This document shows, one piece after another, positions 30,657-43,839 of a DNA stretch of 64,000 nt. Position numbers and translations under genes: made by a program. Under the pieces are notes generated by a model. That model was not told the DNA's origin. It saw only the letters and a program-made list of their open reading frames with translations, and searched no databases. How positions within the stretch are numbered: the stretch's first letter is position 1; the number at the start of each line of letters is the position of its first letter. Source of the DNA: Chondrus crispus (taxonomy: Eukaryota; Rhodophyta; Florideophyceae; Gigartinales; Gigartinaceae); NCBI RefSeq assembly GCF_000350225.1, contig NW_005178528.1:248001-312000 (forward strand). The letters run 5' to 3'.

Positions 30657-33600
30657 TTACCCCGCTTGCGCACACGCGACTTGCGACGGCAAGGGTAACT
30701 TCTTCCTTCGGAAATATCGCACCACGGCGCTGCGCGGCAATTGTGCGACCGGTTCCCACGTCGCGTCCTTCGTCTCATATCCATACCATTTCACCTTGAG
30801 GATTATTTCCTCATCTTGATACCCGTGATCGATGATCTTTTCTATCACGTACTCGGCGTTCTCATTGTCTTCCTCGCGTCTGGGGCTAATTTCTTCCCCC
30901 TCCTGAAGACTCTCCGACTCCTCCAACTCTTCTGAATTACTTGTCCTCCGTAGGTCTTGCGGTATCTCCGCTGACGGGTTTCGACTGACAACATCTTCCT
31001 CGTCCTCTAACATCTGCGCTCGCGTGGGAGGACCTTCCTCACTCTCCATCGCGTCCGCTGAGGAACTGTAGAGCCTGTCGTAGGCCTGATATCGGCATGT
31101 AGTCCATGGGACTAGGGTCTAATTCGACTCTATCCCGCGACACGCGCTCTTATTGGTCGCCTATGGCGACGACAACCGTGTTCTTATCTGATTTCTTGAC
31201 TGCATACGGTCCCGTGGCAACTTGTGCTAGCCTATGTCTAGGTTCTGTTGCGGTCCCCTGTTCCTTCCGGAGGAAAACGTAGGATCCTGAAGGGATGTCA
31301 TACTTCGGTCTGCGAAGCCTTGCGTCAAAGTTCGCTTGTAGCGCGCTTGTTCTTTTCGCAGGCTCTTATCAGCGCCTTTCATCAGGCTTTCCAACCACGA
31401 CTGCCATTTCAGGTAATACGCTCGATTCGAGCTAAATCCTTCCAAACTTGGCTGCGCTTGTAACGCAATGCTTGTCGGCGCCCGAGCTAACACCAGCTCG
31501 AGGGCCCGATGTTCGTAGTTCGATGAACTTGCGTGTTGTATGCGAACGTCACAGCGTCGCTAAATAGGTCCCAGTCCTTGGGATGCTCTCCAACATATTT
31601 TCGCAACGCGGAAGTCAGCGTGCGGTTAAACCTCTCAACTTGGCCGTTGGCTTGCGGGTGGTACGTAGTCGTGAACACATTGCGTATGCCCAGAATTCGG
31701 CAGACATTCTGGAAGAACCGGGCCGTGAACTGTGTTCCATTGTCGGACAGCAGCTTGACCGGCGGTCCGTACACGAATACCCAATGGTGAACGAAGGCTT
31801 GTGCGATGTGCGCAGCTGATATCTTCTTCAACGGTACGGTTCGTACCAGTTTCGAGTATCGATCGCTGATCACGAGAATATACCGATTCCCTCGTTTAGT
31901 TGTAATTAACTCGCCGAGGATGTCGATGGCGACAAACTCCAGCGGGGCTTTGGGCGTGAACAGCTTCATTTCCTTCGTGTTTTTTCTTAACTTCACCCTT
32001 TCCCGCGCACATGCGGCGCAATTCTTCGCGACTGCGTAGCAGTCTAGGGCCATCGTAGGCCAATAAAAATATCTTCTCAATGTCTTGTAAAGTTTCCTGC
32101 CTCCCGGGTGGCCTGCCAATTTTGCGTAGTGGCTCAACCCTAGGACGCGGTCCCTTAATGATTGTGGTATCACCACTTGTACAAACTCTGCCGCGGTACG
32201 GCATAGAGTTCCTTCGAGTTCCTCGGTCTCCACGCTGAACGTTCTCACCTTTCTGGCGTCCATTTCTTCCTTCATGCGATTGCAGAAAGGGTCGACGGCT
32301 TGCTCGCGAATGAGCTCCTTCGGAGTGACAGCTTGGAATTGATCGAGGCGATCAGGGGCGGTCCCCCCCTCAAGAGCGAGGATGTCGTCTATCGCGTCAA
32401 AATTTCCTCGTCCTCCACTGTACCCTCGGCCGGTTCGGGCGTAAAGCATGGGATTTCGTCGTCGATTTCGTCGACGGTTTCTCCTGCGGTCCGCAACCTT
32501 GACAAAGCGTCCGCCTGGCTGTTAGCCTTTCCGTTTTTGTACTTGATTTCAAAATCGAATTCCGAGAGGCGTAGCCTCCATCGGATTAATCTCCCGCTGG
32601 GGTCGGTTACGTTCATCAACCACCTCAATGAGGCATGGTCGGTATGCACGATGAAGTGCTCGCCATATAGATATGGTCTTAAAGTCTGTACGGCCCAAAT
32701 TACCGCTAGACATTCTTTTTCTGATACCGAATAGTTTCTCTCGGCTGCGGCTAACGTTCTTGAAAAGAACCCGATGGGTTTGCGTCGCGCATCCGGGTGT
32801 GTTTGAAATAATGCAGCGCCGATTTGATAGTCGCTTGCATCGGTATCTACCGAGTAGGGTAGGTCCTTCTTCGGCAGCGCCAACACCGGCGGTGCCAGGA
32901 TGGCGTCCTGGAGCTTATGAAAAGCTTTCTTGCACGGTTCGTCGAATCCTTCCAACTGCACCGGTTGTCCGTTCTTCAACAGTTGGTTGAGCGGATGCGC
33001 GATTTTCGCATAATGCGGAACGAATCTGCGGTAGACATTACAAAGTCCCAAGAAGCTCCTGAGCTGGGTCTGCGTTTGAGGGTACCTCACTTGTTCCAAT
33101 GCGACGGTTCGCGCAGCGTCCACTTCCAATGTACCTGGCCGAACGACATGGCCCAGGTACTTGATCTTTTCGACGAAAAATTCGCACTTGCGAAGCTTGA
33201 GCTTCACACCTGCCTTCTCCAATACAGACATTATTTCATCCACGTGCACGATGTGCTCCTCCCATGACTTGCTAAAAATTATTATGTCGTCCAGATACAC
33301 CAAACAGCACTTCCAACGGAACGGAGAGAGCAGAATATCCATTGCTCTCTAAAACGTCGCTGGCGCGTTAGTTAGCCCGAAGGGCATTCTTGAGAAGCGA
33401 TACAGTCCTGAGTGGCACGAAAATGCGGTCTTGTCGCGGTCGCGCTCAGGGATGGGCATCTGCCAATATCCCGAGATCGCGTCCAACGCGGAGAAAATCT
33501 TGGTGTCACCAAGCGAGTCTAGACACTCATCCATACGCGGTAAGGGGTACGTGTCCTTCACCGTCACTGCGTTCAGCCTGCGGTAGTCTACGCAAAAACG

Positions 33601-34860
33601 CATTGACCCGTCCGGCTCGGGCACCAACAACACGGGCCACGCGCATTCTGACTGAGCTGGTTCTATCACTCCTGCCTCCAACATCTTCTGCAGCTCTGCA
33701 TCTTCTACTTCGCGGTCTTTACGCCCGGCCCGATATGGGGCTTGTGCGATGGGACGAGTCTCGGGGATCAACTCGATCCGATGGACTGTGGTATTAATTT
33801 CACCCAGCGTCCCATCCCACATCCTTGAATACTTCTTCAACATCCGACGGAACTGCTCGCGCAGCCGATCCGGCACGTGGCTCAGGTCGAGTTCCTCCAC
33901 GTCCGGCGGTGGCGGCTCAATCCTGCGTTGCGGCTTCGTAGATGCCGACGCGGAGAGCCCTGCCGACCGTTCTTCTGGCTGGTCCTCGCGCGCTCGATCC
34001 GACGGTTCGCATCTTGTCTCGCCCGTAGGCGTCTTGGTGGAATTAGGAAAATTTTCCTTCTTCCTTTCTTGAATTCCGAGAACTTCACCAATGGTGGTTT
34101 TGCTCTCGAGCGCGGCTCTCGGGTGCGGTAATAATTCTGCCACCACTTGGCCTTTTTGCACCCTGACAGGGTACGCCCTAAAATTCGCAACGAGTAAACG
34201 AAATGGCCTGTCAGGCTCAACCTGAACGACACCATTCGTGCACGTCAACCCGTGCCTTTCGTACAACGACGAGTACGGCTGAACCACAACCAAGCCCGCC
34301 CTCTTCGAGGTGCATTCCACGACGCGTTGCGTCCCTGGCTCGATAGTTGTGGCTCTTGCCACTTTTACCTTAGGGGAAATTCGCTCCCCCTTTCCATCAT
34401 TCTCGTCCTCTCCCGGGACGAGATTCTTCTTCCCTCTTCTCGTCGAGAACCGCCTAACTATCGGAACCTCCGAGAAATCCGCCAACTCAACCGTTTTCTT
34501 CCTTGGATAAATTGCTTCCACAAACCGGTCACAGTAGTCCGCGCCTAGAATTAGCAGGACGGCTAGTTTTTCGCATACAATAAACTCGGCTGCGGCCACA
34601 AATTTTCCAAGCCTCACAAGCATTCTAATTGTGCCGAGAGTCCGGAGTGGCCTATTGTTCGCGTCGCCGATATCTTGGGTCGGTCCGTAGGACACTAGAG
34701 ATTCCATTCCAGCTGGGAGTTCCGATTTTCGCGCAAGGTTTGGTCCCGCGCCGGTGTCTAAAACAGACAACACCCGGCTCATCAATCCAATTGTGGGTCC
34801 GATGTCCGCGTAAACTTTGTAGTTTTTCGCGCAAGAACCAAAATCTTCTCGGGACACTCC
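30657..34860 (-). CDS. Element A pol region with C-terminal chromodomain (fossil)
   Basis: Domains in order are protease (VLDTGAGPN, near 34760), reverse transcriptase (LVYLDDIIIFSK, near 33280), RNase H (DASDYQIGAALF, near 32830), integrase with its zinc-binding HHCC region and DDE core (LLSDNGTQF, near 31740), and a chromodomain (EYVIEKIIDHGYQDEEIILKVKWYGY, about 30720-30870). The chromodomain places it in the chromovirus branch of Ty3/Gypsy. It is broken in several places. Confidence 0.85.
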
Positions 34861-35083
34861 CTTCGCTTAACCCTGTACCAGGGTCTTCGAACTTCTCCAA
34901 GCGGATGATCTCGGGCTCGGCTCAAAATTTTCTTGACTTGAGCTGGCCCCTTGGGCTTATCCATCCACCCATCAACCTCCTCATCGGGGCCAAATTTTTC
35001 CTTTAGAGACGGGGAACGGGGCTGAGCCCCGGGCACAGTACGTCGACCGTGTGCCTCTCGCGGCTCACGCGAGATTCCCCTCT

Positions 35084-37368
35084 CTAGTTTTCCTGCCGCT
35101 GCGGGACCCTTCTCACGTCCGACGACGCCGGCCCCGCGGCAGGCCCTCTGAAGGGTTGGTTCGGCCTCGGCGTTGAAGCACTCGGCGTGCTCGCCGTCTG
35201 CGAATCGAACCAATTCTTGACCCTCAGGTAGCTCGTCGATGGTATTCCTAACCTCTCCATCGGAGACAACGCCTCATAATTTTCCAAAACTCGATGCATT
35301 TCCCGGAGGGAAAGTATGCACGTTGGTGCGGCGTGCCCCTTATCATAACAATAATAGCACACCAATCCGTGCTTCTTGACGGGATATTGCGGCCTAGGTC
35401 CTCCACGGGCCGGCGGCCTTCCTTGATGTTGCGGCCTCCCCATCCAGCCTGGCCTTCGAAACGTCGTACCCTTGTCCTCCATCGGAATGCGCGGCGCCGG
35501 CGTGTGGCCGCGCCCCCGGAACGTCATCACGGGATCCGTGGGCTGAAAACGACTCCGTCGTGTACGTGGGCGTCGGTAGAGTTGACGACCCGCTTACCCC
35601 GTAGTCCTCGTGTCCGTAGCCCTCCGATGGCTCAATAAAATTGCCTTCGGCTACCAATGCTCCTTCGTACTGACTTTCGCTGTCTCCGTGCGCACCGCGC
35701 TCATCGGACGCAGAAATGGACTCGGCCAAATGGACGGCGGCGTGACTTTTGCGACCGGGATAAGAAGCCCTCGGCTTCTTCCCCGCCCTGAACGTCGACG
35801 GCGTCTGAATCGTGACCTTCTTGGTCTTCTTGTCCTTAGCGCGGCTCGCCGAGTCATGCGCCTTCGCGTAATTAACCAGTCTCAAAAACGAAACGTCCCG
35901 ATTGTCTTGTCGGTATTGAGATACCATCGGCTTGATACTCGAATCGAGTCCTTCAATAAACATCGTCATTTGTTCTTCCATCGAATATAGGTTTCCACAT
36001 CGATTGCTCGCGTCCGTCAGACGGATATAGAATTCCATCTCGTCTTCAGACGGTCTTTGCTGAACCTCTCGCAATGCGAGCACGGCTTGACGAATCGCCT
36101 CGTCGGTTGCGAAACTCCTCAACAACCACTGTACGGCCTCCGGCCAAACGGACACCTTTCCGTGATGGGACCCGGCCGTCTGAGACACCGAAGTGTACTG
36201 TCTCAAGGCGACGCCACTTAGAAATTCGGGCAACAAGCGGATCGCTTGCCCCTCGTTCATTTCTTGAGTATCGAACTCTTGAACTAATTTTGCCAAAAAA
36301 TCCAACACAAGAACTCCGTCCTCACCTGTGAACGTGTTGTCCTTCTTCACCTTAGGCGGAATATCTCTCCTGATTTTTCGCACGGCGGTCCGCCGGGAAC
36401 TTGACAAATATGTCTGTGGGTTCCGCAAACGGTACGTTCGGTACGAAAGTAATTTCTTGAAGAGGTAGTTGGTCGGATTCAGCTCCTCCAACTCCTCCCA
36501 TCGCGGCCCGCGCCGCGTTGCGACATCTTCGGGCTTCGCGTCCTTGTCTCTCCGCGAGGCGGACGAAGTTATCCCGCCCCGTCTGGAGGTAATTTTCTTG
36601 CCCCGCGAAATTCCTTTTCCTTTCCTCTGAACGCTGTTCGGAATCGCTGGCATGGTTCGACAAACCGTCGTCACCATCTTGGGAAAGGCCATTCGACTCG
36701 GTCATTGAGTCTTGGTCCTCCGGCTCGTCACTACAGTGACTCTTGGTCCTGCGTCGCAGACTCTTCTTCGAAGTCTTCGGCTTGGAACTCCTCTGTACCG
36801 CGGCCTTGTCCTTCTTCGATCGACGGTCGCCTTCTCGACCCGTTGGGAGCGGCTCTTGCCCGGCGACCTGTTCGAGGTCCTTGAGACGATGAGCGGCGCG
36901 GTCGAACCTGTCGTCGATACTGCTTCTAAATTTACCTAAGGACTCCAAAGCTTGATTCGCGTCGCGCCCTGCGTCCTTGACTGAACTTTTCAACGAAGCT
37001 AGGACCTCCGGCTCCAGACCGTCGGTTGCCTCACCTCGCTCTTTCTCGGCGAGATCCACTCGAGCCGATAGCTCTCCTAAAGCGGCGTGGAACTCGGATG
37101 CTTGCAACTCCAGTTGCTTCCGGACGAGGGCTAATTCAGCATCGAGATTTTTCGTCATCTCTTGGCGAATTTCCTCGCCCATCTTCTCGAACCTGTAGGA
37201 TAGATTATCCTTGTCGGCTTCAATCCCCGTCGGGATTTCTTGACCTTCGGGATCCGTGGCCGTATTGGCCTGGCTTCGGGTGCGAGGACCTCGCGGGATC
37301 CTCGACGCCCTTGCCGATCCGACTCTGCTCGCCCCGGGACCGACGTCCCCGGGTGCGCTGGTCGACAT
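35084..37368 (-). CDS. Element A gag region (fossil)
   Basis: The translation begins MSTSAPGDVGPGASR and passes through a long coiled-coil-like acidic and basic part to the conserved gag core (WPEAVQWLLRSFATDEAIRQ) and a CCHC knuckle (CYYCYDKGHAAPTC). It is colinear with the gag of E. The frame is not continuous, so this is annotated as a fossil region. Confidence 0.8.
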
Positions 37369-37537
37369 GGTTCGTTTCAAAAAATGAATCTAACTTAACA
37401 CAAAGAAAAAAATAGAAAACGCTACAGCACCTGAATAAACTTACGTCGCCGAGAAAACTCCTGTAGTTCGTTTCAGCTTACGCAGTTTCTAGGTCGGGTC
37501 TCCAGTACGCAAAGTTTCTAGGTCCGGAGACCACTTT

Positions 37538-38435
37538 TGTAGTGCAATGCGCCTGTCGGGCAGAGACCGCGGTCCGATGGTCCAGCAAAAACAACAACAA
37601 CAGCAAAAAGAAGATCTGCCGGTGGCACAGCGCTACGGAGTGTCTGACTCTCCCTTCTCCGTTCAAACGAGCTTGCGATTCGTAGTAGCTCGGATCCCTG
37701 ATAGGGGGGGGGGCACAGAGAAACAGCCCGGCCCGGGATCGGTGTGGTAAAGACTTGCGAAGAGATCTGCTCGACGAGTGTGGGGTGGGGCGCGTACGTA
37801 GGTACCCCGGTTCCACTGGGTTGTAACGCCAATGCTCGTTGAGCTTCTTCGACACGTTGTGACGCGACAAGGCCTTCGACGGGGGCGTCGGAACGCAGCC
37901 CGACGGGATGAAATGAAAGTAGCAGCGCTACGTCAACCGTGCCGCCCGATGGCTCGAAACACCTACACCGGTTCGGTCGCAACCGAGGCCGATGGCACCA
38001 ACACAAGATAAGGGAAAAATAGGTAGAATTGGAGATAGAAAAGGATAGGGAAATAAAAGAAAGAGAAAAGGGAACCCCGAGCGATAGAGGATGCCGTAGG
38101 CTTAGGTAAAGGGGAGCGTCTTGGTAGAGACGGACTTCGACCAAGGCGACATTCAACTCCGGCAACTCGGGTTACCTTTACTGACTTGGTGGTCAGAGGA
38201 CTAAGGTTTATATCGCCCCGCCGGAGCCTCTACAGTAGCTTGCGCCGCTAGATCCTAGATCTAATCGAGTGTCAGCAAAATTGATGCCAACTAATTAACT
38301 AAATAAAATAATTAAAAATTAAAACCGTGCAATTATTCACGCGTGTGTCCCCCCCAACCCGGACTACTTTTCATATCCAAATCCAAATAGTTTCCTTCCT
38401 TTTCACCCCCCTGTAGAGCCCATTATTTCACTACA
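37538..38435 (-). repeat. 5' LTR of element A (898 bp), mosaic
   Basis: The ends are TGTAGTGCAATGCG (37538) and ATTTCACTACA (38435). The half nearest the gag gene resembles the E LTR almost base for base, including the GCCGATGGCACCAACACAAG region. The outer half (U3), including the TTATATCGCCCCGCCGGAGC TATA block, resembles the B LTR instead. Confidence 0.8.
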
Positions 38436-41400
38436 CATTGTAAGCCAATAAAACGATCTTCTCAAGGTCTTATACAGTTTCCTGCCTCCTGGGTGCCCTG
38501 CTAATTTAGCGTAGTGGCTCAATCCTAGGACATGGTCCTTCAGTGATTGTGGTATTACCACTTGTACGAACTCCGCAGAGGTTCGACATAAAATTCCTTC
38601 AAATTCCTCGCCCTCCGTTGTGAACGACTTCGTTCTTCGTTCTTCCATTTCCTCCTTCGTTCGAATACAGAAAGGGTCGACGTCCTGCTCGCGTAGGAGC
38701 TCCTCCGGAGTGATGGCTTGGAATTGATCGACACGATCCGAGGCGCCCCCCTTCAAGAGCTAGGAGGTCGTCTAACCGCTCAAAGTCTTCGCCTTCGTCC
38801 TCCAGGCCTTCCACTTGTTCCACCATGAAACATGGTATCTACTCGTCGAAGTCGTTGCTAGTTTCGCCCTTGGTCAACAATCTTGACAACGCGTCCGCTT
38901 GCGTGTTTACCTTTCCTTTCTTGTATTTGATCTCAAAATCAAATTCTGAGAGGCGTAGCCTCCAACGGATTAAACGTCCACTGGGGTCCGTTACTTTCAT
39001 CAACCACCTCAACGAGGAGTGGTCGGTATGCCCTATGAAGTGCTCCCGGTATAAATACGGTCTCAAGGTCTGGACGGCCCAAATGACCGCCAAACATTCT
39101 TGTTCGGATACAGAATAATTCCTTTCGGCAGCAGCCAGCGTTCTTGAAAAGAACCCGATGGGTTTAAGCTGTGCATCAGGATGCGTTTGAAAAAGCGCGG
39201 CCCCAATCTGATAATCGCTCGCATCGGTGTCCACTGAATACGGGAGGTCCTTCCTTGGCAACGCCAGCACCGGTGGTGCTAAAATGGCGTCCTTGAGCTT
39301 ATGGAAGCTGCCTTGCATGGTTCGTTGAACTCCGCGATTTGGACCGGTTGTCCCTTCTTCAGCAGTTGGTTTAACCGATGCGCGATTTTCGCGTACTGTG
39401 GGACAAATCTTCGATACACGTTACACAAGCCGAGAAAGCTCCTCAGCTGTGTTTGTGTTTGAGGGTACCTCACTTGTTGCAAGGCCACGATGCGGGCGGC
39501 ATCGACTTCTAACGTGCCGGGCCGTACTACCTGGCCTAGATACTTGAATCTTTTGACGAAAATTTCGCACTTGCGCAGCTTCAGCTTCACTCCTGCTTTC
39601 TCCAGAACTGAGAGGATTTCGTCAACATGGATCATGTGCTCCTCCCAAGACTTGCTGAAGATAATGATGTCGTCTAAATAGACTAAGCGAGATTTCCAAC
39701 GGAAAGGCGAGAGCAAAATATCCATTGCTCTCTGAAACGTCGCTGGCGCATTTGTAAGCCCAAACGGCATTCTTGCGAATCGGTATAAACCGGAATGACA
39801 TGAAAAGGCCGTCTTGTCACGGTCATTCTCTGGAATTGGCATCTGCCAATATCCTGAAATGGCGTCCAACGACGAAAAAACTTTGGTGTCACCAAGCGAC
39901 TCTAAACACTCGTCCATCCTTGGTAAGGGGTACGTATCCCTAACTGTAACTGCATTCAATTTCCGATAGTCGACGCAGAAGCGCGTCGATCCATCCGGTT
40001 TCGGAACCAGCAATACGGGCGATGCCCACTCTGATTGTGCCGGCTCAATAACTCTTGCTTCCGACATCTTCTGCATTTCCAATTCTTCGATCTCCCGGGC
40101 CTTCGGTCCGGCCCGGTACGGAGTTTGCGCGATGGGGCGAGTCTCTGGGGTGAACTCAATCCGATGGACCGTGGTGTTGATCTATCCTAGAGTCCCGTCC
40201 CACATGCGTGAGTACTTCTTCAACATCTGACGGAATCTTTCGCGCAGCCTGTCCGGGGTCCGGGAGCTCGACAAATAAGTCTGCGGGTTCCGTAGACGAT
40301 ACGTCCGATACGAAAGTAATTTCTTGAAGAGATGGTTGGTCGGATTCAGCTCCTCCAACCCCTCCCATCGCGGTCCGCGTCGCGTCCCGATGTCTTCTGG
40401 CTCTGCGTCCAGATTTCTCCGTGAGGCGGATGACGTAATTCCGCCTCTTATGGAGGTCGTCTTATTTGATGAAATTCCATTCCCTCCTGCTGATCGCCGG
40501 TCGGAATTCCTTGAGTGGTCCGACGAACCGTCACCACTCATTTCCGCGGAAACATTCGACTCCGAATTTGAGTCGCAATTTCTCGCCCGTCACCGAAGTG
40601 ACTTTTCTTCCTTCCGCCTCTGGCCGACTTCGAACTTCTCCTCCTGGAGTTCCCTTTTTGGACTAAATTGTCCCCCATCGTTGGATCCTCGGGTTCGCCA
40701 TCGGCGAGCGTCCCTGAATCCAACCTTGGTCCGGACCGGCCTGCAGCTTGCTCAAGGTCCTTGAGTCGTCGCGCGGCGCGGCCGAACTTCTCATCGATGC
40801 TGTCCCTTGTCTTGGCCAGCGTTTCCAAGGCCTGATTGGGGCCTCGCCGCGCTTCTTTCGCAGCGAATTTCAGCGAATCGAGCACCTCGGGGTCGCGGCT
40901 CTTGGACACATCGGTAAATAAATTCTCAACGAGAACCACACGAGCTGTCAGCTCTTCCAACGCAGTGTGGAACTCGGATTTTAGCAACTCCTGTTGCTTC
41001 TGAAAAATACCCAGCTCGTCGTCGAACTTAGTCTTCGTCTCCTGGCGAATTTCTTCGCCAAAGTTGGCCAGTTTTTCTTCTAGGTCGCTCTTCTCAACCT
41101 GCATCCCCGAAGGGGTATCTTCTACAACTGGATCGGAAGCCGAAATGGCTTGGCTCCGCGTGCCAGGTCCTCGCGGGATCCTCGGCTCTTCAGCTGATCC
41201 AGCTCTTCTGATCCCGGGACCGATGTCCCGGGGTTGGCTTAATGCCATGGCCCATTCTTAATAAACGCGACCCTTCGAATTGATTGCCTTAATCTGATGT
41301 CTTACTGTAGTTTCCAGATTCTAGGTCGGGAGACCACTTTTGTGGTGTGTCTCCAGACCAGGACTTTCGTAGGTAAAATTCTAGATCAGGTCTCCTGTAC

Positions 41401-42780
41401 ACCAAAATTTCTAGGTCAGGTCTCCTGTACTCTAATTCTATTATCAGGTCTCCTGTACTCTAATTCTAGGTCAGGTCTCCTGTACTCCAATTCTAGGTCG
41501 GGAGACCACTTTTGTGTTGCAATGCGCCTGGTAGGCAGTGGACAAGGTCGAAGACCCTCACGGCCCGAAAACAAACAAACGAACGAAACAACCAAAGCAG
41601 CCGGCGGCGCAATGCCACGGAGTGTTCCGAGCTCCCTTTCCCTTTATGCGGGCTTGCCGCCCGCGGTAGCTCGAATCCCTAACAGGGGGGGCAAAGGAAG
41701 AAAAGCCCGGCCCGGGATTATAGGTGTGGTAAAGACTTGAAAAGGCAAATGCTCGACGAGTGCGGGATGTCTAGGCAGACCGAACCCGATGGGTCGTAAA
41801 TCCAATGCTCGTGGAGCGCCTTGATACCTTATACCCTTGATAAGGTCTTCGACGGGGACGTCGCAACGTAGCCCGTCGGGAAAGAAGAAAACGTAGCAGC
41901 GCTACACCGTCGTACTGGCCGATGGCAAAGTACCAACACCGGATCGGTCGCAACCAGATTCCGATGGAACCAACGCTATCTTATATAGGAGATAGGATCT
42001 TCGTCAAAGACGTCGTCATAACAGCCTCCGACGGAACAAACACAATAGCAGCGCCATACCTTCGTACTGCCCGATGGCAAAGTACCAACACCGGATCGGT
42101 CGTAACCAGATTCCGACGGAACCAACGCTATCTTATATAGGAGATAGGATCTTCGTCGAAGACGTCGTCGTAACAGCCTCCGACGGAACAAACACAATAG
42201 CAGCGCCATACCTTCGTACTGCCCGATGGCAAAGTACCAACACCGGATCGGTCGCCACCAGATTCCGATAGAACCAACTCTGAGAAAAGCACCACTGGTG
42301 CACCCACACAGAAGACCGATGGCTAATGAAATCACGTTGCGGATCGCAATCCTACAAGGTGGGACCAACTCAAGATTAAGGGAAATTAGGATATGGAAAT
42401 AAAGGAAAAAGAAAGGGGACCCCCGAGCGCTGAAGGATGCCGTAGGCTTAGGTCAAAGGGAGCGTCTTGGTAGAGACGGACTTCGACCGAAGCGACATTC
42501 AACTCCGGCAACTCGGGTTACCTTTACTGACTTGGTGGCCAGTGGGCCAAGGTATATATCGCCCCGCCGGAGCCACTACAGTAGCTCGCCGCGCTGGATC
42601 CTAAATCTAATCTAATGTCAGCCAAATTAATGCAAACTAATTAACTAAATAAAATTAATAATTAAAATAAATCTGTGCAAATTTTCACACGTGTGTCCAC
42701 CAACCCCAGACTACGGTATTCACATTCGGACTTAGTTTCTTGTCCCATCACCCCCTTGTGCAACCCCTTATTGCACAACA
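38436..42780 (-). mobile_element. Ty3/Gypsy element B-left (5' LTR to integrase region)
   Basis: On the minus strand: 5' LTR 42780-41513, a leader with short tandem repeats, gag from 41248, then reverse transcriptase, RNase H and the start of integrase, where element A abuts. The internal region is shorter than in A or E, and it is broken in several places. It is the mirror image of B-right, with mirrored coordinates adding to 86620 without a gap from 42780 down to at least 38839. Confidence 0.85.
41513..42780 (-). repeat. 5' LTR of element B-left (1268 bp)
   Basis: The ends are TGTGTTGCAATGCG (41513) and TTGCACAACA (42780). It contains internal 152-bp tandem repeats (about 41920-42283), each with a CCTATATAAG-type TATA block. 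It mirrors the LTR at 43840-45107 base for base as far as can be judged by eye, except near the ends. Confidence 0.85.
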
Positions 42781-43839
42781 CAGGTGTTCTGGTATGCCAC
42801 AAGTGTTGCTTGAAGGACCACATCGCACCGAGATGCCCGAGAGGTGACGTTGATGCTCAGGCATCACAAATTGTGGAAAGATTTGAGCTTCTGTCCCGGG
42901 ATCAGAAGAACCGCGTCCCAGGGGAGAGTTACTGGGCAGCTAGAGCTTTTATCGACCTCGTCGGTCGCCGAGCAGAGACTCTGCGAATGGAGTCTGCTCC
43001 GAAGAAATCAGTAGGCTTTGATGCGCCACCTCCGGCAGTCAGTTATCGAGATTCTGGTCGGTATCCATCAAGACCTGGTTCAAACCAGAAAAACTAAGTG
43101 AGGGAGCCCAATCTCAAAGGAGGATGACGACCCCTCCGCTGGAGAGACATCCGTCACCCGATGGGGAGAGCCGTCGCTCCCCAATTCGTATACTCTCTCG
43201 AAGAGTTTTGCGCAACCGGAAATCTGGAAATGATGGCTTGACCCTCCGACGTCCATGGAGACAGTACGATCTCCCCATCGGCGTGACGCCATCATGGTTC
43301 TGGCTAAGCGGAACTATAAAGTTTACGCCGATCTAGCCCTGTTGCCGACCATGATGTCGAGACAAGTCTCCGTACTCGATTCGGGAGCAGGGCCGAATTT
43401 TAATCGTATAGATGAACTTCCTCCCGGTTACGAGGCTGTGCTCAAGAATGGACCGGTTCCGAATATTTGCGACGCAAATCGGAATCCACTGGTGACCGCT
43501 GGGACCATCCGTTTGGTGGTACAGTTGGGGACCGGACTAGTTGAACTAGAGTTTATCGTCTGTGAACAACTGGCGGCCGCTATCGTCCTCGGATGCAATT
43601 TTTTGGATCGCTTTGCCGAGGCCATCTTCCCGAGGAAACAGTGCATCGAACTCGATGACGGGACAACCGTCCCGATTACGAGACGTCCTGTGCGAAGGCC
43701 AGGACACAGGGTGCCTATTCCGGATAGCAAAAAAATTGGGAAGGAAGGACGCATCACGTCAACGAAAGTACATGTTGCGAAACCTATCGTCCTGGAATCA
43801 GGTACTCAAACTTTTGTCACCGTTGTCACGGAAAGAGAC
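42781..43839 (+). mobile_element. Ty3/Gypsy remnant D: gag zinc knuckle and protease
   Basis: CHKCCLKDHIAPRC (CX2CX4HX4C, about 42795-42840) is a gag knuckle, followed after about 400 bp by a retroviral-type aspartic protease region with VLDSGAGPNF (near 43370) and VLGCNFLDRFAEAIFPRK. The protein is clearly distinct from the A and E versions. The remnant is sandwiched between the outward-facing LTRs of B-left and B-right. It could be the continuation of element C. Confidence 0.75.

Larger units (their letters stand above)
28471..38435 (-). mobile_element. Ty3/Gypsy chromovirus A (5' LTR, gag, pol, chromodomain, post-pol region)
   Basis: On the minus strand the order is 5' LTR (38435-37538), leader, gag from about 37368, pol with protease, reverse transcriptase, RNase H and integrase, a chromodomain at the end, and about 2.2 kb of post-pol sequence. 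The post-pol sequence near 30280-30420 aligns with the same region of element E near 57600-57740. No 3' LTR was recognised, so the left end near 28471 is approximate. It is broken in several places (about half a dozen) and is close kin to E. Its LTR abuts element B-left inside that element's integrase region, so A probably inserted into B-left. Confidence 0.85.
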
